The notes beneath the pieces were generated by a model. That model saw only the letters and a program-made list of their open reading frames with translations, was not told the origin of the DNA and did no database searches. A stretch of DNA of 64,000 nt from contig CAZELP010000006.1 in the NCBI GenBank assembly GCA_964513205.1, positions 21,373 through 85,372 on the forward strand, written 5' to 3'. Shown one piece after another: positions 17,024-25,164 of this stretch; position 1 is the first letter of the stretch; every line of letters starts with the position of its first letter. The position numbers and the translations under genes were made by a program. Origin of the DNA: JAGVJT01 sp964513205 (GTDB lineage: Bacteria; Pseudomonadota; Gammaproteobacteria; Legionellales; Legionellaceae).

Positions 17024-18394
17024 ATGTACATCGAAACTATCAACCCTGCGACTGAAAAAACCATCAAACGTTATCCGTTTCAAAATGATGCAGAAATTTT
17101 AAAACGGATAAACTCTGCTCATTCGGCATTTGATGTCTGGCGTAAAATGTCTTTTTCCGAACGGAAAGTTTGTATGCTGCGTATGGCCAGCATTCTTCGC
17201 GATGAAAAAGAAACATTGGCGCCAATCATCATAGAAGAAATGGGGAAACCGCTTGCCTCGGCTTTAAATGAAATTGAAAAGTGCGCTTGGGTTTGCGAGC
17301 ATTATGCAACGGAAGCCGAGCGGGAATTAGCTCCTACATTTATTCAAACAGAAGCTTTCGAAAGTAAGGTAGTTTACCAACCGTTGGGGGTTGTGCTTGC
17401 AATTATGCCTTGGAACTTTCCTTTTTGGCAGGTTTTTCGTTATGCTGCGCCTACTTTGATGGCGGGTAATACAACATTGCTTAAGCACGCGCCGATTACA
17501 ACAGGCTGTGCTTTTGTGATAGAAGCCCTCTTTAAGAAAGCAGGGTTTCCTGAAGGTGTATTTCAAACAATTGTTCTAGACACTGAAAAAACAGAAATGG
17601 TGTTGGCGCATCCGGCGGTGGTTGCTGTGACCTTGACAGGAAGTGGACGTGCAGGGAGCGCTGTTGCAAGTCTTGCAGGCAAACATCTGAAGCGAGCCGT
17701 ACTCGAATTAGGTGGAAACGATCCTTATCTTATTTTGGCTGACGCTGATTTGAAACTTGCCGCACATGCTGTCGTGACCTCTCGTCTTAGTAATGCGGGG
17801 CAATCGTGTATTGCAGCAAAACGCATTATTGTGGTTGAACCTATTTACGAACAATTTATCGAGCTATTAAAAGAAGAAATGCAATCTTTTGAAATGGGTG
17901 ATCCTCAGCTTTCCACAACGACTATGGGACCGATTGCAAGAGCAGATTTGCGTGAAGGGCTACATAAGCAGGTTTTAATGAGTCAAGCTAAAGGCGCTGT
18001 CGTTTTAGTTGGCGGAAAAATTCCGTCCATGACGGGATTTTATTATCCACCTACATTATTAATAGATGTAATGCCAGGAATGCCTGCATTTGATGAGGAG
18101 CTATTTGGTCCTGTCATTGCAGTCATCAAAGCATCTGACGAAAAAGAAGCAATTCGTTTGGCAAATCAAAGTCAATTTGGTTTGGGGGGAGGAGTTTTCA
18201 CACAAGATCTAGTTCGAGGCGAAAAAATTGCGAGAGAAGAGATTGAAACAGGTACATGTGTAGTCAATCAATTTGTTGCATCTGATCCTCGATTACCCTT
18301 TGGTGGCGTCAAATCATCTGGGTATGGACGCGAATTATCGAGAGCAGGGATCTTTGAGTTTGTAAATATAAAAACAATAGTGATCAATAGTTGA
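17024..18394 (+). CDS. NAD(P)-dependent aldehyde dehydrogenase, succinate-semialdehyde dehydrogenase-like
   Basis: This 456-aa enzyme is an aldehyde dehydrogenase of the GabD/Sad group. It should oxidise an aldehyde, most likely succinate semialdehyde, to the acid. MPWNFPFWQ and the LTGSGRAGSAV cofactor loop are present. The catalytic Glu is at 228 in LELGGNDP, the nucleophile Cys at 262 in NAGQSCIAAKR, and PFGGVKSSGYGRELS lies near the end. Length fits the shorter Sad-type enzymes. It stands alone between metK and an outer-membrane protein gene; AAGGAG precedes the ATG. Substrate is inferred from family only. Confidence 0.88.
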   Translation: MYIETINPATEKTIKRYPFQNDAEILKRINSAHSAFDVWRKMSFSERKVCMLRMASILRDEKETLAPIIIEEMGKPLASALNEIEKCAWVCEHYATEAERELAPTFIQTEAFESKVVYQPLGVVLAIMPWNFPFWQVFRYAAPTLMAGNTTLLKHAPITTGCAFVIEALFKKAGFPEGVFQTIVLDTEKTEMVLAHPAVVAVTLTGSGRAGSAVASLAGKHLKRAVLELGGNDPYLILADADLKLAAHAVVTSRLSNAGQSCIAAKRIIVVEPIYEQFIELLKEEMQSFEMGDPQLSTTTMGPIARADLREGLHKQVLMSQAKGAVVLVGGKIPSMTGFYYPPTLLIDVMPGMPAFDEELFGPVIAVIKASDEKEAIRLANQSQFGLGGGVFTQDLVRGEKIAREEIETGTCVVNQFVASDPRLPFGGVKSSGYGRELSRAGIFEFVNIKTIVINS

Positions 18395-18465
18395 TCTCGT
18401 TGATAAATATTATGTTTTTGGAAAAAAAATTTAATAAAAATTTGATGATTTTTAATAGATATTTT

Positions 18466-18495
18466 TTGCAACCTGTAAGATTTTCATGTTATGCT
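18466..18495 (+). promoter_or_regulatory. Promoter of the outer-membrane protein gene at 18545
   Basis: TTGCAA (18466-18471), an 18-base spacer and TATGCT (18490-18495), with a very A/T-rich stretch upstream that could act as an UP element. The -10 box overlaps an in-frame ATG at 18491, which argues that the true start is at 18545. Confidence 0.6.
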
Positions 18496-18544
18496 GTTTT
18501 TCGGTGACTTAGAAATTTTTTTAGCAACGCAAGGAGCATTATTT

Positions 18545-19264
18545 ATGAAGAAAATCGTTCTAGCTATCGCTACAACTGCTGCAGTAACTGCAGCTCACGC
18601 TGGTTCTATGGGCCCTGTTTCAATGGCTTCTTACACACCTTACCTTACAGGTGAAGCTTCTTATACATGGCCTCAATCAGGAAGCTTGATCCTGAACAAC
18701 AACTCCGCTACATCTTCTACTCAAGGTTGGGGTGGTCGTTTGGGCGCGGGTATGATGTATGGCTACTCTGAAAAGTTGAGCTTCACTGGTGAGATCGGTG
18801 GCGGATACTACGGAAGCCGTAATCAAAGCGTTCAAAGCGCAACTGGTCGCGTAGGTTCTTTCAACTACACGCTAGATGGCTATGATGTTTTAGCTGGTTT
18901 TGTTTACAAATGGAACTACTTTGATGTGTTCTTCCAAGCTGGTTTCATGATGGAAAACATGCGTACTTCAATGACATCATACTTGTCAGAAGCAGTTCCT
19001 GGTGGTTTGATCTCTGGTTACATGAATGCAAATGGCAACCAAACTCAAACTTTACCTGAAATCAAAGTGGGTGGTATCTACAATATCAATCCTAACTGGG
19101 GTATTGATGTTGCTTACATGCATGTATTCGGTGGTTCTCCTTCTTTAGTTGCTCAACGATCTGCATCTTTGACAACTGGATTCTCAGAGAACATCTCTGC
19201 AAACATACAAAACCCAACTTTAGACTCAGTTATGTTCGGCTTGCACTACAACTTTGTAATGTAA
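18545..19264 (+). CDS. Outer-membrane beta-barrel protein, probably abundant
   Basis: This 239-aa protein has a signal peptide (MKKIVLAIATTAAVTAAHA, cleavage after residue 19). The mature chain of about 220 residues is rich in Gly, Ser, Tyr and Asn. Alternating hydrophobic strands suggest a small, about 8-stranded barrel ending in the outer-membrane signature of a final aromatic (FGLHYNFVM). Synonymous codon use is more uniform than in its neighbours. Promoter, AAGGAG ribosome binding site and a strong terminator frame it as a single highly expressed gene. It resembles the surface porin-like proteins of intracellular Gammaproteobacteria; specific function unknown. Confidence 0.85.
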   Translation: MKKIVLAIATTAAVTAAHAGSMGPVSMASYTPYLTGEASYTWPQSGSLILNNNSATSSTQGWGGRLGAGMMYGYSEKLSFTGEIGGGYYGSRNQSVQSATGRVGSFNYTLDGYDVLAGFVYKWNYFDVFFQAGFMMENMRTSMTSYLSEAVPGGLISGYMNANGNQTQTLPEIKVGGIYNINPNWGIDVAYMHVFGGSPSLVAQRSASLTTGFSENISANIQNPTLDSVMFGLHYNFVM

Positions 19265-19272
19265 TTGCCATG

Positions 19273-19310
19273 ACCTGCTTCCTCTCAAAGGGGGAAGCAG
19301 GTTTTTTTTT
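19273..19310 (+). terminator. Strong rho-independent terminator after the barrel gene
   Basis: ACCTGCTTCC (19273-19282) pairs with GGAAGCAGGT (19293-19302), followed by nine T (19302-19310). The rest of the 281-base gap to carB is AT-rich with no gene visible; TATAGAAT (about 19509-19516) may be a -10 box for carB, without a convincing -35. Confidence 0.93.
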
Positions 19311-19545
19311 GCCTAAAATAAAGTTTTATTGAGTCCAAAATATTTCTGACTCTATGCTATCTCCATATTCATTGAGATAGATGCCTCATCTCTATAAAAT
19401 TCAAGCCATTTTATTTGTTACAAAGATTTTTCTAATCTAGAGCACTTTAACTGACTTTAAGTTTTCTGTTCTCACTAAACCACCTCTACCCATTCGGCTC
19501 AAAACCTTATAGAATGAAGCACCTTGTTTAAGATGCGATGCATGT

Positions 19546-22500
19546 ATGCCAAAGCGAACCGATCTCAAATCCATTCTTATTTTAGGTGCAGGACCCATCG
19601 TCATTGGACAAGCTGGCGAGTTTGATTATTCAGGCTCTCAGGCTGTTCGTGCATTGAAAGAAGAGGGATATCGCATCATTTTAGTCAACTCGAATCCTGC
19701 AACAATCATGACCGACCCTGATTTAGCAGATGCGACTTATATTGAACCCATTCTTTGGCCCGAAGTCGCCAATATTATTGAAAAAGAACGGCCTGATGCC
19801 CTATTGCCCACAATGGGTGGACAAACAGCTCTGAATTGTGCTCTTGATCTGGTGCGAGAAGGAATTTTGGCGCGCTATGAAGTTGAATTAATTGGTGCAA
19901 CAAAAGAGGCCATCGACAAAGCTGAAGATCGAGAAAAATTTAGACGATTGATGCAAGACATTGGTCTTGAAATGCCACGCTCAGCAATTGCCCATAGTCT
20001 TGAAGAAGCTTTTTCTGTGCAGGCCTATCTTGGATTCCCAACGATTATACGTCCTTCATTTACAATGGGGGGAAGTGGCGGAGGGATTGCATATAACCGA
20101 GAAGAGTTTGAGGCCATTTGTACCCAAGGATTGGCACTTTCTCCCACACATGAACTATTACTTGATGAGTCTGTATTGGGGTGGAAAGAGTTTGAGATGG
20201 AAGTGGTTCGCGATAAAAAAGACAATTGTATCATTGTATGCTCTATTGAAAATTTTGATCCAATGGGCGTGCATACAGGCGATTCAATCACAGTTGCTCC
20301 AGCTCAGACGTTGACAGATAAAGAATATCAGCGCATGCGTGATGCGGCTATTCGCGTTTTGCGTGCCGTGGGTGTTGAGACAGGTGGGGCAAATGTTCAG
20401 TTTGCTGTAAATCCAGAGGATGGTCGTCTTTTGGTTGTTGAGATGAACCCGAGAGTTTCTAGAAGCTCCGCACTTGCATCAAAAGCAACAGGATTTCCGA
20501 TTGCAAAAATTGCAGCTAAACTTGCCATTGGTTATACATTAGATGAGTTGACAAATGAAATAACAGGCCATAAAACACCGGCTTCTTTTGAGCCCTCTAT
20601 TGATTATGTTGTGACGAAAATACCTCGTTTTAATTTTGATAAATTTCCAGAGACAAAGCCTTCTTTGTCCACACAGATGAAATCAGTGGGCGAAGTGATG
20701 GCGATAGGTGAAAACTTTCGTGCTTCTTTGCAAAAAGCCATTAGAAGCTTAGAGATTGGTCGTGATAGTTTGCAGTCATTATTGAAAGGTGAACTTGATT
20801 CTGCGACACTCCGCGGCTTATTACGGGAGCCCACGCCAGATCGATTATGGTATATTGCGGATGCTTTTCGTTATGGCATGAATGTGGATGAAATTTATCA
20901 AGAATGTCATGTGGATCCTTGGTTTTTACGACAAATTGAGACGTTAGTGGGATTTGAATATGCTTTAGCAGATCTTTCTCTCGATGCCATTAGTGAAGAC
21001 GCTCTCCGCGAGCTTAAACAAGTCGGTTTTTCAGATCGTTATGTTGGGCAATTGCTCAGCTCTACTGAGGCAGAAGTGCGTGAAAGACGGTGGGCATTGA
21101 ATATTCGCCCAACATATAAACGAATCGATTCTTGTGCGGGTGAATTTCCAACACAGACACCTTATCTGTATTCTTGTTATCGCCATTCTTGTGAAGCATT
21201 CCCAACAGAACGTAAAAAAGTGGTTATTTTGGGTGGCGGGCCGAATCGCATTGGCCAAGGCATTGAATTCGATTACTGTTGTGTCCACGCGACAATGGCG
21301 TTGCGGGAAGCCGGTTTTGAAACCATCATGGTAAACTGCAATCCTGAGACAGTGTCGACTGACGTCGATGTTTCTGACCGATTGTATTTTGAGCCAATTA
21401 CGCTGGAAGATGTACTCGAAATCATTGCATTAGAAAAACCAGAAGGCGTCATTGTTGATTATGGTGGACAGACTCCTCTGAAACTGGCAAAGACTCTGGC
21501 CGAGCAGGGCGTGGTTATTCTTGGTACTCAACCGGATGCCATTGATGAGGCTGAAGATCGTGAACGTTTTCAAAAAGTGATTACACGGCTCAATTTACAT
21601 CAACCACCGAATGGTACTGTTCGAAGTGAATCTGAAGCCATCGTGGTTGCCGAAAAAATTGGCTATCCTCTGGTTGTTCGACCTTCCTATGTGTTGGGTG
21701 GACGAGCCATGGAAATTGTGTATCACGAAGAGGATCTTCGGCGTTATCTGACCCAAGCGGTTGCGGTGTCAGAGGATTCTCCTGTACTTTTGGATAAATT
21801 TCTAAATGATGCTATTGAGGTTGATGTGGATGCTGTTTGTGATGGAGAGCATGTTTTGATTGGCGCCATCATGGAACACATCGAGCAAGCAGGAGTTCAT
21901 TCGGGTGATTCTGCATGTACATTGCCTCCTTTTAGTCTAAGCAGCGTTGTGCAGCAAGATCTTGCCGAACAAATGCGAATGCTAGCTCTTGAGCTTGGCG
22001 TGTGTGGTTTAGTCAATGCTCAGTTTGCCATTCAATCAGATGACATTTACGTGCTCGAGGTGAATCCTAGAGCTTCAAGAACGGTTCCTTTTGTTTCAAA
22101 AGCGACGGGATTACCACTGGCAAAAATTGCCGCTCGTTGTAAAATTGGAATGAGTTTGCGAGCACAAGGCCTTTTGCAGCGACAACCGAATCCAAATTTT
22201 TATGCAATCAAATTACCTGTTTTTCCTTTCATCAAATTTTCTGGAGTCGACTCTATTCTGGGACCCGAAATGAAATCTACAGGTGAAGCAATGGGGATTG
22301 CAAAACGATTTGGACAAGCCTATAGTAAGGCCCAACTTGGTGCTGGTGCGCACATGACAAAACGCAAACGCGCATTTTTATCTGTTCGTGATGCAGATAA
22401 AACGCGTGTGGGCGAAATTGCAAAAAGATTGACTGATTTGGGATTTGAACTTGTCGCAACACGAGGTACCGCTATGGTGATACAAGCCGCAGGAATTGAC

Positions 22501-22776
22501 TGTCGGCGTATTTTTAAAGTCGCTGAAGGAAGGCCACATATTGTGGACTACATTAAAAATAACGACATTGATTTCATCGTCAATACGACAGAAGGTAAAC
22601 AAGCCATTGCCGATTCATTTTCGATTCGACGTAATGCATTGCAGTATAAAGTGAGTTATACGACGACTTTATCCGGAGCCGAAGCCTCATGTCTTGCCAT
22701 GAAATATGAAGATAGAAAAACGGTCACGCGATTACAAGATTTATGGGAGAAGGACATATGCAAAAACATCCAATGA
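19546..22776 (+). CDS. carB: Carbamoyl-phosphate synthase large subunit
   Basis: CarB (1076 aa) makes carbamoyl phosphate from bicarbonate, ammonia and two ATP. The two homologous halves are plain: ILILGAGPIVIGQAGEFDYS at about residue 9 and VVILGGGPNRIGQGIEFDYC at about 560. Each is followed by an ATP-grasp domain (RPSFTMGGSGGG; RPSYVLGGRAMEIV). A C-terminal allosteric MGS-like domain covers about 940-1076. Length matches E. coli CarB. It is separated from carA by metK, an aldehyde dehydrogenase and a barrel gene, and forms a unit with greA. Confidence 0.97.
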   Translation: MPKRTDLKSILILGAGPIVIGQAGEFDYSGSQAVRALKEEGYRIILVNSNPATIMTDPDLADATYIEPILWPEVANIIEKERPDALLPTMGGQTALNCALDLVREGILARYEVELIGATKEAIDKAEDREKFRRLMQDIGLEMPRSAIAHSLEEAFSVQAYLGFPTIIRPSFTMGGSGGGIAYNREEFEAICTQGLALSPTHELLLDESVLGWKEFEMEVVRDKKDNCIIVCSIENFDPMGVHTGDSITVAPAQTLTDKEYQRMRDAAIRVLRAVGVETGGANVQFAVNPEDGRLLVVEMNPRVSRSSALASKATGFPIAKIAAKLAIGYTLDELTNEITGHKTPASFEPSIDYVVTKIPRFNFDKFPETKPSLSTQMKSVGEVMAIGENFRASLQKAIRSLEIGRDSLQSLLKGELDSATLRGLLREPTPDRLWYIADAFRYGMNVDEIYQECHVDPWFLRQIETLVGFEYALADLSLDAISEDALRELKQVGFSDRYVGQLLSSTEAEVRERRWALNIRPTYKRIDSCAGEFPTQTPYLYSCYRHSCEAFPTERKKVVILGGGPNRIGQGIEFDYCCVHATMALREAGFETIMVNCNPETVSTDVDVSDRLYFEPITLEDVLEIIALEKPEGVIVDYGGQTPLKLAKTLAEQGVVILGTQPDAIDEAEDRERFQKVITRLNLHQPPNGTVRSESEAIVVAEKIGYPLVVRPSYVLGGRAMEIVYHEEDLRRYLTQAVAVSEDSPVLLDKFLNDAIEVDVDAVCDGEHVLIGAIMEHIEQAGVHSGDSACTLPPFSLSSVVQQDLAEQMRMLALELGVCGLVNAQFAIQSDDIYVLEVNPRASRTVPFVSKATGLPLAKIAARCKIGMSLRAQGLLQRQPNPNFYAIKLPVFPFIKFSGVDSILGPEMKSTGEAMGIAKRFGQAYSKAQLGAGAHMTKRKRAFLSVRDADKTRVGEIAKRLTDLGFELVATRGTAMVIQAAGIDCRRIFKVAEGRPHIVDYIKNNDIDFIVNTTEGKQAIADSFSIRRNALQYKVSYTTTLSGAEASCLAMKYEDRKTVTRLQDLWEKDICKNIQ

Positions 22777-23237
22777 CACCAGAAGGAGCAGAGACACTTC
22801 GTCAAGAACTGCATCGTCTTAAGTCGATTGAAAGACCTCGTATCATTGAAGCGATTGCAGTTGCAAGAGCGCATGGCGATTTAAAGGAAAATGCAGAATA
22901 CCATGCGGCACGTGAGCAACAAAGTTTCAATGAAGGGCGTATTCTGGAGCTTGAAGCGAAACTTTCCAATGTGCAAATCATTGATGTTCGCAAAATGCCG
23001 AATCAAGGCAAGGTCATTTTTGGCTCTGTGGTGACACTCTGTAATATTGGCTCTGGAGACGAAATTACTTATCAATTGGTTGGTGTTGATGAGGCTGATA
23101 TCAAATTAAATAAAATTTCTTTCAGCTCACCAATCGGACGTGCTGTTATTGCCAAGCAAGTAGGGGATTGTGTAATGGTCGAAACCCCAGGTGGAATGGT
23201 TGAATATGAAATTGTTGAAGTGAGTTATGAATATTAA
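22758..23237 (+). CDS. greA: Transcript cleavage factor GreA
   Basis: GreA (159 aa) rescues backtracked RNA polymerase by stimulating transcript cleavage. The N-terminal coiled coil carries the acidic tip residues in the segment DLKENAEYHAAREQQ. The C-terminal FKBP-like domain includes ISFSSPIGRAVIAKQVGD. The ATG at 22758 follows GGAGAAGG and matches the E. coli start (MQAIPMT versus MQKHPMT). It begins inside the end of carB (19-base overlap), so the two are co-translated; carB-greA is a common arrangement. Confidence 0.95.
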   Translation: MQKHPMTPEGAETLRQELHRLKSIERPRIIEAIAVARAHGDLKENAEYHAAREQQSFNEGRILELEAKLSNVQIIDVRKMPNQGKVIFGSVVTLCNIGSGDEITYQLVGVDEADIKLNKISFSSPIGRAVIAKQVGDCVMVETPGGMVEYEIVEVSYEY

Positions 23238-23257
23238 ACATAATCACCAATAGAGCG

Positions 23258-23301
23258 CTTGCATAACCTCGCACTAAAACAAAATTCACAGGTTATGCAA
23301 G
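23258..23301. repeat. 12-base inverted repeat between convergent greA and nnrD
   Basis: CTTGCATAACCT (23258-23269) and AGGTTATGCAAG (23290-23301) are perfect inverted copies around a 20-base loop. It sits in the 78-base gap between two converging genes. No T-run follows on either strand, so it is not a standard intrinsic terminator; a shared 3'-end RNA hairpin is possible. Confidence 0.7.
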
Positions 23302-23315
23302 AGCACCTTCTGGAT

Positions 23316-24170
23316 CTAGTTGGTTTGTCCAAGATCATTGATTAGTCTTGGAATTTCTTGCAGTAGGTCACTGGCTAAAAGTCCTCTCTGGCCTTGTGAT
23401 GCAGCCACAATGTCACCAGCCCAAGCATGTAAGTAGACACCTGCACATGCTGATTTCCATAGACTTAAGCCTTGTGCCACGCATCCTGAAATAATACCTG
23501 AAAGCAAATCTCCCATTCCTGCAGTCGCCATGCCTGGGTTCCCGTGTGGACAAATGAGGGGTGATTCTTTTATCGACCCTATGATTGTATGGGCTCCTTT
23601 TAGAATGCAGACACCAGGATATTGTTGTGTGAGACGTTTTATTGTTTTGAGTCGATCTTGCTGCACAAGCGATGTGGATGTGTCGAGTAGTCTGGCAGCT
23701 TCTCCAGGATGAGGCGTTAAGATGCAGTCAGCAGGAACCGTCATGTTAAGTTCTGAAAGCCAGTTTAACGCATCTGCATCAATGATTTTGGGTTGAGACT
23801 GTTGCATCATGTAACTGAATAATTGTTTGGACCATGGGCTTTTTCCAAGACCAGGGCCAAGTACGATGACGGTTGCTTTTTTTACAATGGGGTCGAGGCC
23901 ATTGTTGATATGGTCAAAGCCATAGCAGATTAATTCAGGTCGTCCAGCTGTAATGGATAATGCGTGCTCCGCGCGTGTCACAACAGTAACTAAGCCTGCA
24001 CCGGTTCTTAACGCACCTTCTGCTGCAATGCGTACAGAGCCTGGCATACCGGTATCGCCACCAACAATTAGAACGTTACCAAAAAGATGCTTGTGAGCAT
24101 CAAGCGGGCGTGGAGTAAACCAAGATTGAATCTCTTTTAAGGTGAGCGTTTCAGATGGATTTGGTCGCAT
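23316..24170 (-). CDS. nnrD: ADP-dependent NAD(P)H-hydrate dehydratase
   Basis: This 284-aa enzyme repairs hydrated NAD(P)H, a metabolite-damage repair role. The ribokinase-like fold is shown by GNVLIVGGDTGMPGSVRIAA, LRTGAGLVTVVT, VLGPGLGKSPWS, ADALNWL, LTPHPGEAARLL, ILKGAHTIIG, and the catalytic segment NPGMATAGMGDLLSGIISG. Only the dehydratase domain is present; the NnrE epimerase domain fused in E. coli YjeF is missing and should be separate. The ATG at 24170 is chosen. It follows the acid phosphatase gene by two bases. Confidence 0.92.
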   Translation of the reverse strand: MRPNPSETLTLKEIQSWFTPRPLDAHKHLFGNVLIVGGDTGMPGSVRIAAEGALRTGAGLVTVVTRAEHALSITAGRPELICYGFDHINNGLDPIVKKATVIVLGPGLGKSPWSKQLFSYMMQQSQPKIIDADALNWLSELNMTVPADCILTPHPGEAARLLDTSTSLVQQDRLKTIKRLTQQYPGVCILKGAHTIIGSIKESPLICPHGNPGMATAGMGDLLSGIISGCVAQGLSLWKSACAGVYLHAWAGDIVAASQGQRGLLASDLLQEIPRLINDLGQTN

Positions 24171-24172
24171 AA

Positions 24173-24850
24173 TCAAGGAATATAGTAGTAAGGATTAGGA
24201 AGTTTAAACGTTTTCATCGCGTGTCCGCCCTCCAAATCACTTGCTTGATCGCCGATAGAAGCGATGATGACATAACCTTGTTGCTCTATTTGAGCTCTTG
24301 TTTCAGATTTAAAAGGAATTGCCGAATTTTTATCATAGGATTTGGGTTTGTAGTAGACTTCTTTCCACTCAGTAAATCCTTTCTTTTTGAGATTCTCTTC
24401 GGTTTTTTGTTTAAAGACATTTGTTCGACCTGTAATAAAAAAGACGTCGACATGATGCTTTAAAGCGTCTTGATAAAGCGCTAATGTAGCAGGGAGAGCT
24501 GGTTCGTTGGCCTTTAAGTGCTCTTTGTCAAAAACATCCAGCGGGGCGCAAAAATGATAAGATTGCATCACAGGATAATTTGACAAACTCGTCTCATCTA
24601 TATCCAACACAAGAGCCAGTCGTTTTGGATTTTTAGCGTGTTGATTTTCATCCGCGGTTTTATCTATGAATTTTTTTGCTTTGGCGATCACTTTTGCAAA
24701 CTCCGCATCATATTGTCCTGATGCATGATAAATCTCAAGTTGCTTTTTTAATTGTCCAAGATTTACGGGCTCTGCGAATGATTTGCTGCAGAGTAGTACA
24801 GCACAAGCGAGCGCAAAAAAACTATTCATAACAAGCTGAGATGGATTCAT
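24173..24850 (-). CDS. Secreted HAD acid phosphatase (class B / lipoprotein e(P4)-like, subfamily IIIB)
   Basis: This 225-aa protein has a signal peptide (about residues 1-26, ending KSFAEP) and a HAD phosphatase domain. The nucleophile motif is LVLDIDETSLSN (DxDET). The second motif is FFITGRTN and the distal acidic motif is IGDQASDLEG. It should remove phosphate from nucleotides or other phosphomonoesters in the periplasm. It lacks a lipobox Cys after the signal, unlike Haemophilus e(P4). It precedes nnrD in a two-gene unit. Substrate is not known. Confidence 0.87.
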   Translation of the reverse strand: MNPSQLVMNSFFALACAVLLCSKSFAEPVNLGQLKKQLEIYHASGQYDAEFAKVIAKAKKFIDKTADENQHAKNPKRLALVLDIDETSLSNYPVMQSYHFCAPLDVFDKEHLKANEPALPATLALYQDALKHHVDVFFITGRTNVFKQKTEENLKKKGFTEWKEVYYKPKSYDKNSAIPFKSETRAQIEQQGYVIIASIGDQASDLEGGHAMKTFKLPNPYYYIP

Positions 24851-24963
24851 AATGTTAAAGTCTTTTAAGATGAGAGGGTATGATTATAAGAAGAACCAGA
24901 GGCTTGTCAACTGAGTATTTCGATGGTGAGCATGTCGCGCTCAATTGAATGAACTGCCAGGAA

Positions 24964-25164
24964 TTAAATTTTGGGTGGGGTCAATTTCAGCCAAATACGT
25001 TCGTGGCAATAAAATAAGATAATTTTACTGAGCATTTCCAGAAGGCCAACATAAAAAGATGTTTGCCACTCGTGTGTGAAAAAATAAACGGCGATCATGG
25101 TGGCTAATGTTCCAAAAATACGCCAACTGACGGCTTTTAATAAACTTTTGAAATGAGAATCCAT
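24964..25164 (-). CDS. DUF2061 membrane protein
   Basis: This 66-aa protein matches the DUF2061 family: a short N-terminus with KAVSWRIFGTLAT, two hydrophobic segments (about residues 13-30 and 34-52) and the conserved YHERIW-like end, here CHERIWLKL. Function is unknown, but the family is repeatedly found beside sulfate-activation genes. Here its ATG directly follows the sat-cysC stop codon (TAAATG), which supports a linked role, possibly in sulfate handling at the membrane (inference). Confidence 0.85.
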   Translation of the reverse strand: MDSHFKSLLKAVSWRIFGTLATMIAVYFFTHEWQTSFYVGLLEMLSKIILFYCHERIWLKLTPPKI

